Origin: Macrocystis pyrifera
Taxonomy: Eukaryota; Sar; Phaeophyceae; Laminariales; Laminariaceae
Direction of reading: 5' to 3'
NCBI GenBank assembly: GCA_031763025.1
Contig: JASSKH010000029.1
Coordinates: 6,780,362 to 6,844,361, forward strand
DNA: 64,000 nt
The notes below the pieces were generated by a model that was not told where the DNA came from, searched no databases, and was given only the letters and a program-made list of their open reading frames with translations. The number at the start of each line of letters is the position of its first letter. Positions within the stretch are counted from its first letter, which is position 1. Positions 10,077-19,919 of this stretch are shown here, piece by piece. Both the position numbers and the translations under genes were made by a program.

Positions 10077-10825
10077 GTGAGGTATTTGTGTTTGCCTTCT
10101 GTGTCAGTCGTGTCAACTGCTCGGTCGTGTCGGCCTTGTTTTTCATGTGTCTGTTTCGTCGTTCTTTCTACCCAGCTTCATCAGTACATCAGTACACCCG
10201 GTTTCCGTCCTTCTCCCTTATCCTACTGGCAGTAGAGAGATACTCGTAGTACTTTTGTGGGTACAGACTGAGGCAGAGAAAAAAACAAAACGAAAAAAAT
10301 CGTGAATTCATTGGGTAAAGCACGTGAAATGCAAAAGCGTATTTTATATACCGAGAACACAACAGAAGCAAGGCCATGCTTTCATTTTCTTGTTCTTGCT
10401 GTTACCAGGCAGGTACACGTACCACGCGTACAGTTGTACACAACACGACCCCTCGATGGAGGTGACATCGGCAACCCGGTAGTGTTCATACATCTACTGC
10501 TGCTGTTGGCACCACATTGTCGGGCATGGATAGATGGATAGCCGTAGCAGCCGTGGTTGTGTCTTGACGTGTTTTACCGTTCTTCTCCACTGTAGGTACC
10601 TGGTATGTTCCCAAGGGCATCGAGCCGCTTGCGCATCCAGTGTCCACCCTGTTTGTACTGCCTCATTGAGAGATACCACAGGCATATCGTGCTCGTTAGG
10701 TTCGACTCGAGACAACCGCAAATTAGACGAGGTTCCAGGCACGTGTACGTAAGCACGCTAGACTCTATGATTCGGGCCTAAAAATATTAACATTCTGTCC
10801 TATATGTGTAGAATAAAGGGTTTTT

Positions 10826-10975
10826 GCCAAAATCAGGTATACCTGGCCACTTTTGTGCCAAAAACAGTTACATACTGAAATCAAGTACAAAACACACACC
10901 AGGAGCCCTGCTATTGGCCAAGCTGACATTGTAACTGGTTTTGGCACGAAAAGGCCAAGGTACACCTGATTTTTT
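10826..10975. mobile_element. Small foldback element with about 50-bp inverted ends
   Basis: The left end CAAAATCAGGTATACCTGGC...TTTTGTGCCAAAAACAGTTA is repeated in inverted form at the right end (TAACTGGTTTTGGCACGAAA...ACACCTGATTTTTT). Total length is about 150 bp and it is non-coding. A related fragment with ATCAGGTATACCTGATATTG lies at about 11645. It looks like a non-autonomous MITE; no target duplication was confirmed. Confidence 0.65.
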
Positions 10976-11397
10976 CTACTGTCTAGCTTTCAACTGATTT
11001 TGGCTAACTTTGAACTAATCAGAGAGGCCATACGTACACTGATGTGTTTTCTCTCAGTATGCGTCTGCCCTCCCTCGGTTGAAATTCCTCTGTATTGACG
11101 TATAAACTCTGTACTCGTACGTCGTACGTAAAAGTACGTATATACATGCATACATGCGTACGCTGGTTTCACTTTTCTCCTTTGGGGTGTGCGATGTGCT
11201 TCAGGTAGTTGTTTGTGTGTACTCTGTTGTTTTTCTATGTTCACCGCAGTCTTTACAGCACCATGGACACTCGGCGTTTCGTCTGCACCCCCGCGTCGAG
11301 GTGGTCTCAGGTTTGGTGTGGCAAGATAATTTCGTGCCGAGCAGGCGGTTCCGCGAAGACGGTCTGCAAGCTTTAAAGCTGTCAACGAGGGGGGGGG

Positions 11398-11422
11398 GCG
11401 CCAGAGTAAATACTCTGGGCGC
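11398..11422. repeat. Short hairpin GCGCCAGAGTA/TACTCTGGGCGC
   Basis: An 11-bp inverted repeat with an AA loop (one bulged G), lying after a run of G within intron 1. It has terminator-like geometry but no regulatory role can be inferred in a eukaryotic intron. The mirror copy is at 62532-62557. Confidence 0.5.
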
Positions 11423-13526
11423 TCCCGCCGTGGCGAAACAAACGAAGCATATTAATAGTGACTCTTTGCAGATCCAAGTAGAGCCCGTGGTACCTACACC
11501 CTGAAGAAAACTAAACAATTAAGATTTTGTAGGCCATGTGGCAGGCGCATTCTTTTTTTTTCCGGATTGTCATGGACATCACACCGCTCGTGGCGCGCGT
11601 TTTTTACTTGGTTTTAGTATGTACCTGATTTTGGCTCAAACGGATCAGGTATACCTGATATTGGCATTTGCTCTAGATTAAATGTTCTTCATGTAAAACC
11701 GTTACCTGGTACTTATCAATACTGTACATACCGATGTCCAGCACACACCCAGTGTCCGTGCTAATTCCTTATCCTAGAGAGATACGTTACGTACAAGCCT
11801 AAGGTTGCCCGCCGCGGGCGGCTATATGCCGCCCGCTGCGTAGGCTTATGGAAACAGATAGAATAAAGCGTACAGCAGACTTAGAGCAGAGGGCGTTCAC
11901 GACTTGGCGCGATGTGGCGACCTGCAAACGCCAAGAACACCGTGGTGCAGGAAGCACTATGCCCGACCTTTTCGTGTCCTCGCTAAATAATTGGGATGTA
12001 GCGGGTAGCTTGGTTGCGGGGCTTGGAATGAGGGTTATCCTGTGTCGTGCTGTGCTTTGTGCTGTTCGTAAAAAAAAGATGGTCAGCTGCTACTGCTGCT
12101 GTATTTACAGACTTCCACATGCCACATCTAGCTGCTTGTGGACCACAAAATATTGAGTTCAACTCGGAACAACAAAATAATGGAAAGGGGAAAAACCGTA
12201 AATTCTATGATCAATCCTGAAAAACACCACCTGGTATATAAATGGGCAAAAAATAACTCGAGGATCGATCCTGAACAAACAAGTTGCCTGTCTGCAACTA
12301 AGGGCTGAGAATGGCGGAGAGGTGGGAATAATATCGCGAGCGAGACAAGTCAGGTGGGGTACACAAAAGTAGGACAGTCTGTGCACAAGCTCTGTGGTCA
12401 CACAACTAGGACACAGGGGCACTACCAGGTACATTGTAGTGCATTAAGGAGAATAGACGATGGAATGCCTTGCCATCGTACTGAACACGAATAGCACAAC
12501 ATAGACACGCCAGCAGCCCAGACAAATTGCACAAAAAAAAAAAAAGGGAAGGGAAAAAAAGGAAAGAAAAACAAAATCGAGTCATGAAGCAAAAACAAAG
12601 GAAACCCAAAGAGCGGAAGATAAATACCCCGAGCCTGCGACACGATGGGTACGCAACGAGGGGAGGGGCGTATCCCGAGAAAGAAAATTTTGGGAAAGCA
12701 AAATTTGAAAACAAATCCGAAAATACCAAATATCTAAACCAAGCAGAAAGCTAGGCAGACCACGACAGGGCTCGATGCTGAGGCCGACATGGGCTCCGAA
12801 TGCGGCTGGAAACTTTGCCTCGCGGTCTGCCACCTCCGTCCACATCGCTGTCGTTGCTACCCTACCCTCAGGGCAACAGGAAACGAGAAAGGAAAATGGA
12901 CAAGGGAGGAAAGGAAAGAAAAGGTCACGAGAAACAAAACCATAGACGAAGTAAAACCGCGAAAGCCAAAGGGAAACACGCGAAGCGGAGATGCTTGCAC
13001 GCGAGAAACTTAAGCGTCGCGAGAGAAAATCCTAGACGAAGAAGGGGACGGGAAATGCCGTCTCTTTCGTAGTTCGTCGACAGCGGTGGTGGTACCTTGA
13101 GCACGCATCTCGGACATAATGTCACGATCTGCTGAATACAGATCATTTGGATCCCTAGATCATATCTTTGCAGTTGTAATCCGTTGTACGAGGGCCGCGT
13201 AATACAGACTCCACCACCTGGCGAAACATGTGCGCAAGAGCCGTGTCGCACAGATCCCACTCGGAAAAGGGTTTATATTGATAAACCTTGCGAATCACCA
13301 GGGTATCAGATGGTATCTCCCCCCGACAGATCTTGATCATGGAAAAGGGTATCTGCTAGGTCCTGTCCAACCAACGTGCTTACAATTCCCTACTGCGACA
13401 GCGATGCAGCTCCAATTTCAAGCAGTTTTTCCTTTAAACACCTGTGCAGTGGGGGCAAGCCTCAAGGGGTTCCAAAATAAAATTGAACCGACGTTATTCA
13501 GGGGCTCATCCTCCCCCCCACCCACC

Positions 13527-13822
13527 CACGAGGCAGTTACTTATTAAACCCATTGCTGTCTCTGAAACTGGCCACACCAGAAATTAAATCAATTCATTGA
13601 AGCTGTCATCCATATGCAAGAAAATCCGCATCAGAAGCGGTTCATAGTAGGATGCAGCTCACACTTCATGCAACTCGTCCAACACCTCACGTTTCGCTTC
13701 GCGCTTGGTGCAAGCAATGTCTGCCTGGTCGGTGAAAACCCGACGCGCTCCGTCCCGGCATTGTAGGGATGCGAGGGTCTATGGTCATACGACTACGGCC
13801 ATGCATGATACTGAGCACGCAC
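13527..13822 (+). mobile_element. SINE-like poly(C) retroposon, long copy
   Basis: One of the longest copies, about 295 bp. It starts CGAGGCAGTTAC with TGCTGTCTCTG, GGCCACACC and GAAGCTGTCATCC, then GAAAATCCGC and GATGCAGCTCAC. The conserved 3' half follows (GGTCGGTGAAAACCCGACG, GGATGCGAGGGTCTATGG, CATACGACTACGGCCATGCA) and it ends TACTGAGCACGC next to a C run. Weak pol III A-box-like (TGGTGCAAGCA) and B-box-like (GGTGAAAACCC) segments occur but are too degenerate to assert. It ends 62 bp before the exon 2 splice acceptor. Confidence 0.75.
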
Positions 13823-13884
13823 CCCCCCCCCCCCCCTCCGGGTACCGCTCCCCGGTTTGCCCGCCTCTCCTTGCGGCATGGCAG

Positions 13885-13957
13885 GTCAACCCCCAAGCGG
13901 TGAACCAGTTGCGGCTTCCGGCCAACATCATCCACGGCACCGTAAAAAAAACTGGAG
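13885..13957 (+). CDS. VPS13: VPS13-like protein, exon 2 (arm 1)
   Basis: After a GGCAG acceptor the exon reads VNPQAVNQLRLPANIIHGTV, then Lys-Lys. This is the chorein-domain strand that follows the LxNLQ motif. Exon 3 is entered in phase 0, so this exon should end KKLE|GTAAGG. The sequence instead has eight A, giving KKTG and a +1 shift; seven A would restore KKLE. Both arms have eight A here, unlike the other exon defects. A systematic homopolymer error, a real frameshift, or an alternative splice must be distinguished. Confidence 0.88.
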
Positions 13958-14009
13958 GTAAGGAAGGAAGCAGGATAGCGGCGTCACCTCCAACAGTATC
14001 TCTCTCTAC

Positions 14010-14034
14010 CCCCCCCCCCCCCCCCCCCCCCCCC
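14010..14034 (+). repeat. Poly(C) run at the 5' junction of the intronic LINE
   Basis: About 25 C directly abutting the truncated 5' end of the LINE at 14035. It matches the arrangement at the left LINE (3063-3085). Confidence 0.9.
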
Positions 14035-14495
14035 TAGATATTGATGACCTGATAGTAGCAGTCGAAGCAGCAAAGCAGGGAGGCACGGTGGGGGAAAGTA
14101 CGGTGTGGGGATTGATGTTTGCGGATGACTTCGTGGGGATGTCAGAAAACACCCGAAGGATTGCAGAAATTAATAGAGACTGCACTAGCATAGACTAGGA
14201 AAATGGAGGGTGACGACGAACGTAAAGGAGCGCGCGGTAGCTGTATGTAACGAAGATAAGTTGAACCCGGTAAATTTCTGTTGGAAGTGGGGAGAAGATG
14301 AATTGCCGATCGTAAACCAGTGTACCTACCTCGGCGTAGAGATCTAAAAAAACTGCTCTTGGGATACACGTTAAAAAAAAGTATTAATAATAGAAAAGGG
14401 TAAAGCACACGTAGGCAAGATGCTGTAGGCGAGATTCGACGTACTCACACCTTGACGCTAGGATTGAAGAGAGGCATCCTGATGAATGTGATATC

Positions 14496-14600
14496 AGGGG
14501 GGACCATAGTAAACAGGACCAAATATTGTTGGTAAAAAAATGTTAATATATAGGTTTTTGTGTGTACCGTAGGTCCTATTAACTATGGACCCCCCGTAAT
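14496..14600. mobile_element. Palindromic TA-type MITE, copy 4, inside the LINE
   Basis: Starts AGGGGGGACCATAGTAAACA, ends ACTATGGACCCCCCGTAATA, and carries the AT-rich core TATAGGTTTTTGTGTGTACC. It interrupts the LINE, so it inserted later. Confidence 0.85.
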
Positions 14601-15474
14601 AGTACCAACGCAGGGGAAGTATGGGAAAGGAACGCGGAGATCGTAACACATCTGAAAGCAGTACCAGATGACAGCAGCTAAAAAAGTGCTAGGATGCTCA
14701 AATACGACGAGTAATACAAGGCAGCAGTATTAAGAGCAGGACTGGGAATGCACCAACTTTAGGCAGATAAGAGACGTGAGAAAGTTGAAATGGCAATAAA
14801 ATGTAAGAAACATGCCAAAAAAGAGGTTGCCAGTCATAGTTGATAGAGCTGTATGGGAGAGGAGAAATACCGAAAGGGCTAGCTGGAATAATATGGAATA
14901 TCGTAGTCGATAAAGTGTGGAAAGATAAAGGAGGAAATCAACAATAGATCATGTCCGTAGAGACGTTTGGCAGGTGCAGGACTGAAGCGGAAGAAATGAT
15001 AGAAAGAAGGGAAAGGCTAGCGCTAAGAAACAAGGTGAAATCGGTGAAACTCTTGGAGATTTATGGTGGTCAAGCCACGGAATAAGAAAGGAAAACGTGT
15101 TTGCATGGCTCAACGGACTTCGCGCAAACGCTGAAACTGCGATTGCGTGTAGGAGACCTGGACCTGCCAGAAAAAAAGAAAAATCACACCAGTAGCCGGG
15201 AGGAGGAATCAGATGCCCACAGATGTGCCCGTGAGGCACATCGGTAGAAAGTAGAACTCACATTGCAGGAGAATGTGAAATGTTCGAGGAGGAACGGGAT
15301 GTATTATCAATACTAGGGGAGATAAGGGAAATAAATAGGCGATAGTGACATGGAGGACTTTGGTACACTATTTAATATATTACAACGAGAAAACGATCGC
15401 TCTCCTAGGAGATAGATGGTGGCCGCATGCGGCGAAAAAGGAAGGGGATAAGATTATTATTAATAATAATACTA

Positions 15475-15581
15475 CTACGGGGGACCATAGTAAATAGGAC
15501 CAAATATTGTCAGTAAAAATAGGTAAATATATAGGTTTTTATGTATACCATAGGTCCTATTAACTATGGACCCCCGTATTA
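15475..15581. mobile_element. Palindromic TA-type MITE, copy 5, inside the LINE
   Basis: Close to the family consensus: TACGGGGGACCATAGTAAAT at one end, ACTATGGACCCCCGTA at the other, with TATAGGTTTTTATGTATACC between. It sits among TA-rich sequence (TTATTATTAATAATAATACT), consistent with TA target choice. It splits the LINE, whose frame resumes at about 15598 (MYGNNVVSAQLLEV). Confidence 0.88.
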
Positions 15582-15834
15582 ACATTTTTTTGTATCTAAT
15601 GTATGGAAACAACGTAGTGAGCGCCCAACTGTTGGAGGTGTCTCGGAGTAAGAACGGTGTTCCGTCTCGAGAGGGATGCGTGGTCATTGGTCCAATGACT
15701 ACATTAAGACAAGCAGCAAACGAGTACGCCCCCCCTCATCCCCTGCCCTTCACCTCCCACCCCTACCCTTACCCCCCCCCCCCCGTAACCCCAACCTCAC
15801 CACTCCCGTCCCGCCTAACCTCCACCGTCGTCAG

Positions 15835-16034
15835 GTGCACATCCCGTGGGCGCACTTGGGGAGCAAGCCTGTGAAGGTCCACCTGGAAGGCGTGTGTGTG
15901 TTGGTGGGGCCGGTGCTGAGGGACTCGTGGGGGTCAGGGGAGGTTAGAGAGAGAAGGCTGGCATCAAGAGGGCTTCTCTCGAGAAGGCGGAGGAGAATGC
16001 TCTCAAGAAGGGCGCGCAAGATAAGGAGGATAAG
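15835..16034 (+). CDS. VPS13: VPS13-like protein, exon 3 (arm 1, frameshifted)
   Basis: Begins VHIPWAHLGSKPVKVHLEGV, then CVLVGPVLRDSW. This is the highly conserved chorein block (LxLKIPWKNL...V..LEGLYLLV in other eukaryotes). A charged helix rich in Glu, Lys and Ala follows, ending at AAG|GTACGT. Arm 1 is 200 nt; arm 2 has 201 nt (67 codons). Arm 1 has lost one G (AAGGCTGGCATC against AAGGCTGGGCATC), breaking the frame after RERRL. Entry and exit are phase 0. Confidence 0.93.
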
Positions 16035-16305
16035 GTACGTGGTGGTGAGGGGGGGGGGGGTAGGGGGAAGGGGAGGGGAATCTTTCTGTCCGCCGGTCTG
16101 TCGTGTCTATCTGGCCGTCTGTTGGTTTGTTGATTTGTTTGCTTGTTTGGTTTTCTGGCTGGCTGGCTATCTGACTGGCTGACCGTCTGTCTGTCTGCCC
16201 ACCTACCTGTTCGACTCTCTATAGGCCTGCCCGCCTGTCTGTCTGTCTGTCTGACTGCCTGTCTGTCTGTCTGTCTGTCTGTCCATTGGTTCCGGCCAAT
16301 CACAG
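16035..16305 (+). other. VPS13 intron 3 (arm 1) with a (CTGT)n tract
   Basis: Short intron, mainly an imperfect tetranucleotide repeat of CTGT/CTGG units from about 16080 to 16285, preceded by a G-rich run. The exon 4 acceptor is CAATCACAG. Confidence 0.8.
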
Positions 16306-16379
16306 AAGGGCTTCCTGGGCAAGCTTCTCCAGCGAATCGTTGACAACATCGAGATCAACGTGGCGGACATTCACATCAG
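16306..16379 (+). CDS. VPS13: VPS13-like protein, exon 4 (arm 1)
   Basis: Reads KGFLGKLLQRIVDNIEINVA followed by DIHI, ending in the first two bases of an Arg codon. This corresponds to the invariant VPS13 segment xLATQVIKNVQVKITDIHIRYED. It exits in phase 2 at ATCAG|GTATTA, so the Arg and following YED come from exon 5. The same length and frame occur in arm 2. A C run begins 17 nt into the next intron. Confidence 0.95.
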
Positions 16380-16396
16380 GTATTAATAGGACGCCG

Positions 16397-16424
16397 CCCC
16401 CCCCCCCCCCCCCCCCCCCCCCCC
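16397..16424 (+). repeat. Poly(C) run just inside VPS13 intron 4
   Basis: About 28 C starting 17 nt after the exon 4 donor. Its length differs in arm 2 (G run at about 57517-57553). Confidence 0.85.
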
Positions 16425-16784
16425 ACCTCCCTCCAACTCAACTATATGCAAAGTGTGACACGATGTCGGCACGTGCGACGATAGGGGGTTCCCAACCATG
16501 TGACTTCTCAGAGACGATGAAAATGTAACAACCCGATGACTTACACGTAGGCAGAAGAAGTACAACGAGTAGCGCATGCTGGGTAGGCACCTGGGTGGAG
16601 AATCCTCGGCAGACACCTGCCACAATAGAGGCATGTCGTACAGGGCATACCTTTCAGGGCGTGCCTTGTACCACTCCGGGCGCAAATATTGGGACCGCTT
16701 GGTCTTCCTATTCATTACGAAAAGGTCCTTATATTTTCGGGCAGAGCGGTAGAAACGTTTTTGGCCAGCGTATGTCTGAGTGAT

Positions 16785-16819
<35 letters not shown>
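16785..16819. repeat. Poly(G) run, 3' side of a short LINE end
   Basis: About 35 G; on the minus strand it is the C tail that follows the LINE 3' fragment at 16820-16886. Confidence 0.9.
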
Positions 16820-16886
16820 CGTACTCATTTGTTGCTTGCCTTAGTCATTTGACCATTGACCACGCATCCCTTTCGAGACGGTCGGC
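16820..16886 (-). mobile_element. Solo LINE 3' end (67 bp) between C tracts
   Basis: On the minus strand it begins GCCGACCGTCTCGAAAGGGA and ends CAACAAATGAGTACG. It matches the last about 65 bp of the LINE at 14035-15728. Poly(C) lies on both sides (G runs 16785-16819 and 16887-16905 on the + strand). It is an extremely truncated retroposition product. The 5' truncation point (GTCTCGA) is the same as in the copy at 28074. Confidence 0.8.
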
Positions 16887-16905
16887 GGGGGGGGGGGGGG
16901 GGGGG
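16887..16905. repeat. Poly(G) run, 5' side of a short LINE end
   Basis: About 19 G; the partner of the run at 16785-16819. Confidence 0.85.
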
Positions 16906-17111
16906 CAGCTAAGACGGAGGAACGAACTGGAACAACCATCGTTGTCGTCGTAGTGCTTTCGACAAAAAAAATAGAGAGAAGGTTTTTTTTTTCAAAGACC
17001 TACAGCGGTAGCTCATCGGGTTAAGGTCAATATGTACAACTTTGTTTCTTAACTTCCATTTTTTTTTTTGCGGGGGGGGGTGTGTGTGGGTGATATATGC
17101 TGGGCTCCTGA

Positions 17112-17137
17112 AGTGAGTGAGTGAGTGAGTGAGTGAG
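17112..17137 (+). repeat. (GAGT)n microsatellite
   Basis: About six GAGT units in intron 4. It is also present as (CTCA)n in arm 2 near 56791-56815. Confidence 0.85.
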
Positions 17138-17502
17138 GAGGAACGCCTCGCAAGATCGCAAAGGTGTACCGCCCTTTCGATCGTACGTAGCAAGCGTCTG
17201 CAGTCAGAATTGTTTTTGGCCAAGGCCACGGTACGTAGAGAGTATAGTGTAGCCGTCGTGTATTTTTATCGGTCACCGCGTTGGTGCATTGATGTATGAC
17301 ATGGGAACGTTTCGATGCACCGACGACGCAGCTACTAGGTGCTTTGTTTTGGATGGACTGCGGCTTTTATGGCTTGATGATTGGCTTGGGGTCTTGAGAT
17401 GTTGGTGTCCAGATCTTTTGTGTGTTTTAATTGATGGATGGATCGATGAATCGCGGTATATTGATACATCGATTTGCGTTCATGTCTTGACGCACTATCG
17501 AC

Positions 17503-17522
17503 GCAGGTACGAGGACACTTTT
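17503..17522 (+). other. Decoy copy of the exon 5 splice acceptor
   Basis: GCAGGTACGAGGACACTTTT here duplicates the exon 5 start at 17581 (CAGGTACGAGGACACTTTGC), 77 nt downstream. Splicing to this upstream site would give the same first residues (RYEDT) but shift the frame and reach a stop. It looks like a small tandem duplication covering the intron-exon junction. Both arms have it. Confidence 0.75.
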
Positions 17523-17583
17523 TTGCGTTTGACGGACTGCGGTAATTTTCGTGTGCTTTTTTTTTGGTATTTTTTGGTGACAG

Positions 17584-17722
17584 GTACGAGGACACTTTGC
17601 TGGTTCCTGGGCAGATCGTCTCGGCAGGGCTGTGCCTGAAATCCTTCGTGGTGACCACGACGGACGAGAACTTCGTGCCCCAATTCATCGACCGCACCGC
17701 GTCAGAAAACGTGCATACCAAG
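17584..17722 (+). CDS. VPS13: VPS13-like protein, exon 5 (arm 1)
   Basis: Completes Arg and reads YEDTLLVPGQIVSAGLCLKS, then FVVTTTDENFVPQFIDRT, ending HTK|GTGACA. RYED followed by a strand and SFxxxTTxExxxP is the conserved end of the VPS13 chorein block. Phase: one base completes the codon, then 46 codons, ending phase 0. Unchanged in arm 2. A (GTT)n tract starts about 55 nt downstream. Confidence 0.95.
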
Positions 17723-17776
17723 GTGACACCACTTTTGTAATTCACCATGTCATCATTATTATGATTATCATAATCG

Positions 17777-17808
<32 letters not shown>

Positions 17809-17812
17809 ATTA
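17777..17812 (+). repeat. (GTT)n microsatellite
   Basis: About 11 GTT units shortly after exon 5. Mirror (AAC)n at about 56117-56151. Confidence 0.9.
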
Positions 17813-18363
17813 TTCCACTAACTCGTGGTCACAATGCAGTTTGTGGTCACAGGACAGGTTTCCAAATTACTCTGGAGTGGAATATTACCTCAGGAGGAAA
17901 AAAAGTAAAACCGTTGACGGGCTACAGCACCGACCTTGAGGGGTGTTGCAGCGGTGTTGGAGCGCGAGCTTTGTTGGAGTGTTCGCCTTGAAGACGCCAC
18001 CTTGAAGTTTCAAACGTTTTGACCTCGATCTGTCAACCTTGGACGCGAGGAAAAAACACAGCACCCGCTAATGGACCGTATGGTAGCGGGGCAAAGTCGT
18101 CAACCGTGAGCGTCAAAATTGGAGCGTCAGCCTTGTCAAGGTTTTTGAGCTGAATGAGCGTTCAACAGCCTTGAAGGATGATGCACACAGCACCGCTAGT
18201 TAGCCACCTATGAGCGCGTGCCACGCTAGGGGTAGCAATCCCGGCCCGAACGTTCCTGACTGGCAGGCCCTTCGATTGAGCGTCTGACCAACATCGATGG
18301 AAGACCATTTGTGTGTTTTGCAATATTAGTGATTGTATTTGGTGATGTTATCACAGCATGATA

Positions 18364-18469
18364 TTACGGAGGGCCATAGTAAATAGCACCTACGGTACAC
18401 TCAAAAACCTATATGTTTCCCTATTTTTTCTTACAATTTTTGGTCCCATTTACTATGGCCCCCCGTAAT
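18364..18469. mobile_element. Palindromic TA-type MITE, copy 6
   Basis: TTACGGAGGGCCATAGTAAA at one end, TTTACTATGGCCCCCCGTAA at the other, with AAAACCTATATGTTTCCC inside. A diverged member flanked by TA-rich sequence. Confidence 0.82.
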
Positions 18470-19249
18470 AGCTTATGTCCCTGAAAATCCTGTATGCGGT
18501 CACAAAACCAGCTGAAATTGAAGCGCATCTCGATGGGACACAACAAACAAGTACGAAATAGTGCGCACGGCATTACCATACCGGTACGTGAGGGAAATGG
18601 TACCGACGAGAGGTGATATACCATCCCGTATCCCTTGCAACCAAATATGGAACATATCCATGGTATTATAATATAAATATATGTAGACCCGACAAATACA
18701 TGCCTACGTGCTGGTAGGCCATATGGGATTTTTCATGTGTTTGCACTTTTTTTTGTTTTTCTCGAAGCCAGTTCTTTTGTAATGGAAGAAAATAGGGCTC
18801 CTCAAAGGGAAGAGGAGCCTCAGAAAAGTACGGCGGTGTGCACCCCTCTGCTGCCGTAGCGTGCGTCTACGGAAGGCAGGAAAAAGTGCGGATCCCCAAG
18901 CGTCAGTCGGCATGTGCAGGGTAGGCGTTGAAGCAGTAGTCTTGAGGGTACTATCCCGCTCCGTCCCTGAATGTAATGATCTTTTTTTACTCCAATATCC
19001 GAACAAAAAACGCCTTTATATCTAGGGAACACAGCAATCACAACCAAATATCGCTCTGGACGAGATTATGCGGACAGTTTAGACATCAATATGAAGACGA
19101 AACGTTCCTTTTGTTGACAAGACACCTAGAGTAGTAGTATGGCTTAAAAACATAGTAGGGGGGTATACGTTTATGTGCCTTTTGGGGGTCCATTTTTTTT
19201 TTTTTCTTGTCTTCCCGTTAATCACCTTCGCCCTTCTTTTCTCTCTCCC

Positions 19250-19566
19250 TCCTGGTGGTGAGTCAGATCAGCCGTCATTATGGCGGAGTCTCCTCCCCCC
19301 CTCCCCACTACGCTTTGTGCATTGCTTTTTTGTTTTTCGCGAGCAAGACTGCAGCCATTTCTTCCCTCGTCCACTGGCGTCTACTGTAATTGGAATTGCG
19401 CCTCCCCACGGTACTTCAGTAAGCGCTCTCAGCAGTTCATTCTAGTCTATGTATATACATTTTTTTAGTTGTTGAATACATTCACAATGTCACCATGCTG
19501 GGATTCGAACTCACGAAATCAACTCTAGCAGCATTCGAGGGTAACCACTGGACCACCGGAGCTATG
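19250..19566 (-). mobile_element. tRNA-derived SINE
   Basis: On the minus strand the head reads GCTCCGGTGGTCCAGTGGTT, containing an A-box match (TGGTCCAGTGG). About 30 nt later comes GAGTTCGAATCCC, a B-box. The spacing and start resemble a tRNA. However, the acceptor and T stems do not pair and the anticodon arm is disrupted, so it is not a working tRNA gene. The body continues with GGAGGCGCAATTCCAATTAC, GTGGACGAGGGAAGAAATGG and an AGTGGGGAGGGGGGGAGG end. The same body occurs in shorter copies at 7441 and 27011. Confidence 0.7.
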
Positions 19567-19639
19567 TGCTATGCCCCACCGTTACAGAGGGCAAATGTCG
19601 AAGCGCCAGCCTTGAGGTGTCATGTCTCGAACATTCCAC

Positions 19640-19905
19640 ACGTCGGACAGATCATCTACAAATAGATCATCTACAGAACATTCCCACAGTTCATGATCTA
19701 GATCTTTCAAGGCAGATCTATTCGCGAGCTTGTATGATATGACCTAATGTAGTAGAGAATGTTGCCGGGTGGGACCCGGATAATCTGCATGGTCTTCGTA
19801 GCACATGTTTCCTGGGTTGGATATGTACTGTACTATGCAGACCCTGCACGACCTCTCAAAACGGCAGATGAGGAACTGTAGTAGATAATCTAAACCTTTA
19901 AGCGT
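19640..19905. mobile_element. 270-bp element with GATCATCTAC ends, copy 1
   Basis: Begins GGACAGATCATCTACAAATA and includes CATGATCTAGATCTTTCAAG, GTTGCCGGGTGGGA, CCTGGGTTGGATATGTACTG, CATAC/TATGCAGA and CGGCAGATGAGGAACTGTAG. Two other copies in this intron (22160, 23862) share the same order. The ends carry inverted GATCATCTAC/GTAGATGATC. Probably a non-autonomous DNA element; no coding. Confidence 0.7.
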
Positions 19906-19919
19906 TAGCCTTGAACCGT

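Larger units (their letters stand above)
10077..13884 (+). other. VPS13 intron 1 (arm 1)
   Basis: 3.8 kb. It holds a small palindromic element at 10826-10975 with related sequence near 11620-11665, a hairpin at 11398-11422, A-rich and T-rich runs, and a full-length SINE-like poly(C) retroposon at 13527-13822. I see no further VPS13 coding between LNELQ and VNPQAV. The short open frames have no recognised motifs. Confidence 0.7.
14035..15728 (+). pseudogene. 5'-truncated LINE with reverse transcriptase remnant
   Basis: Degraded non-LTR retrotransposon in the same orientation as VPS13. The frame near 14110 reads GLMFADDFVGMSEN. FADD is the catalytic aspartate motif of reverse transcriptase, usually F/YADD in LINEs. 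It is followed by YLGVEI (about 14325), the usual downstream LINE RT motif. Further on, MPKKRLP and DLDLPEKKK match the left copy at 3086. The 3' end reads GACAAGCAGCAAACGAGTACG and enters a C tract. Many frameshifts and stops, plus two MITEs inside, show it is dead. The missing 5' part is typical of incomplete target-primed reverse transcription. Confidence 0.82.
13958..15834 (+). other. VPS13 intron 2 (arm 1), mostly LINE
   Basis: Nearly all of this intron is the truncated LINE at 14035-15728 with two palindromic MITEs inserted in it. A C-rich stretch and the exon 3 acceptor (GTCGTCAG) follow. Confidence 0.8.

Noticed and set aside
11270-11400. Alternative exon 2 (frame with GLQALKLST)
   Set aside because: It superficially resembles the ALxxLxLP part of chorein, but VNPQAVNQLRLPANIIHG at 13885 fits better and continues in place into IPWAHLG.
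19494-19566. Functional tRNA gene on the minus strand
   Set aside because: A and B boxes are present, but the acceptor and T stems do not pair and the anticodon arm is disrupted. Treated as a SINE head.
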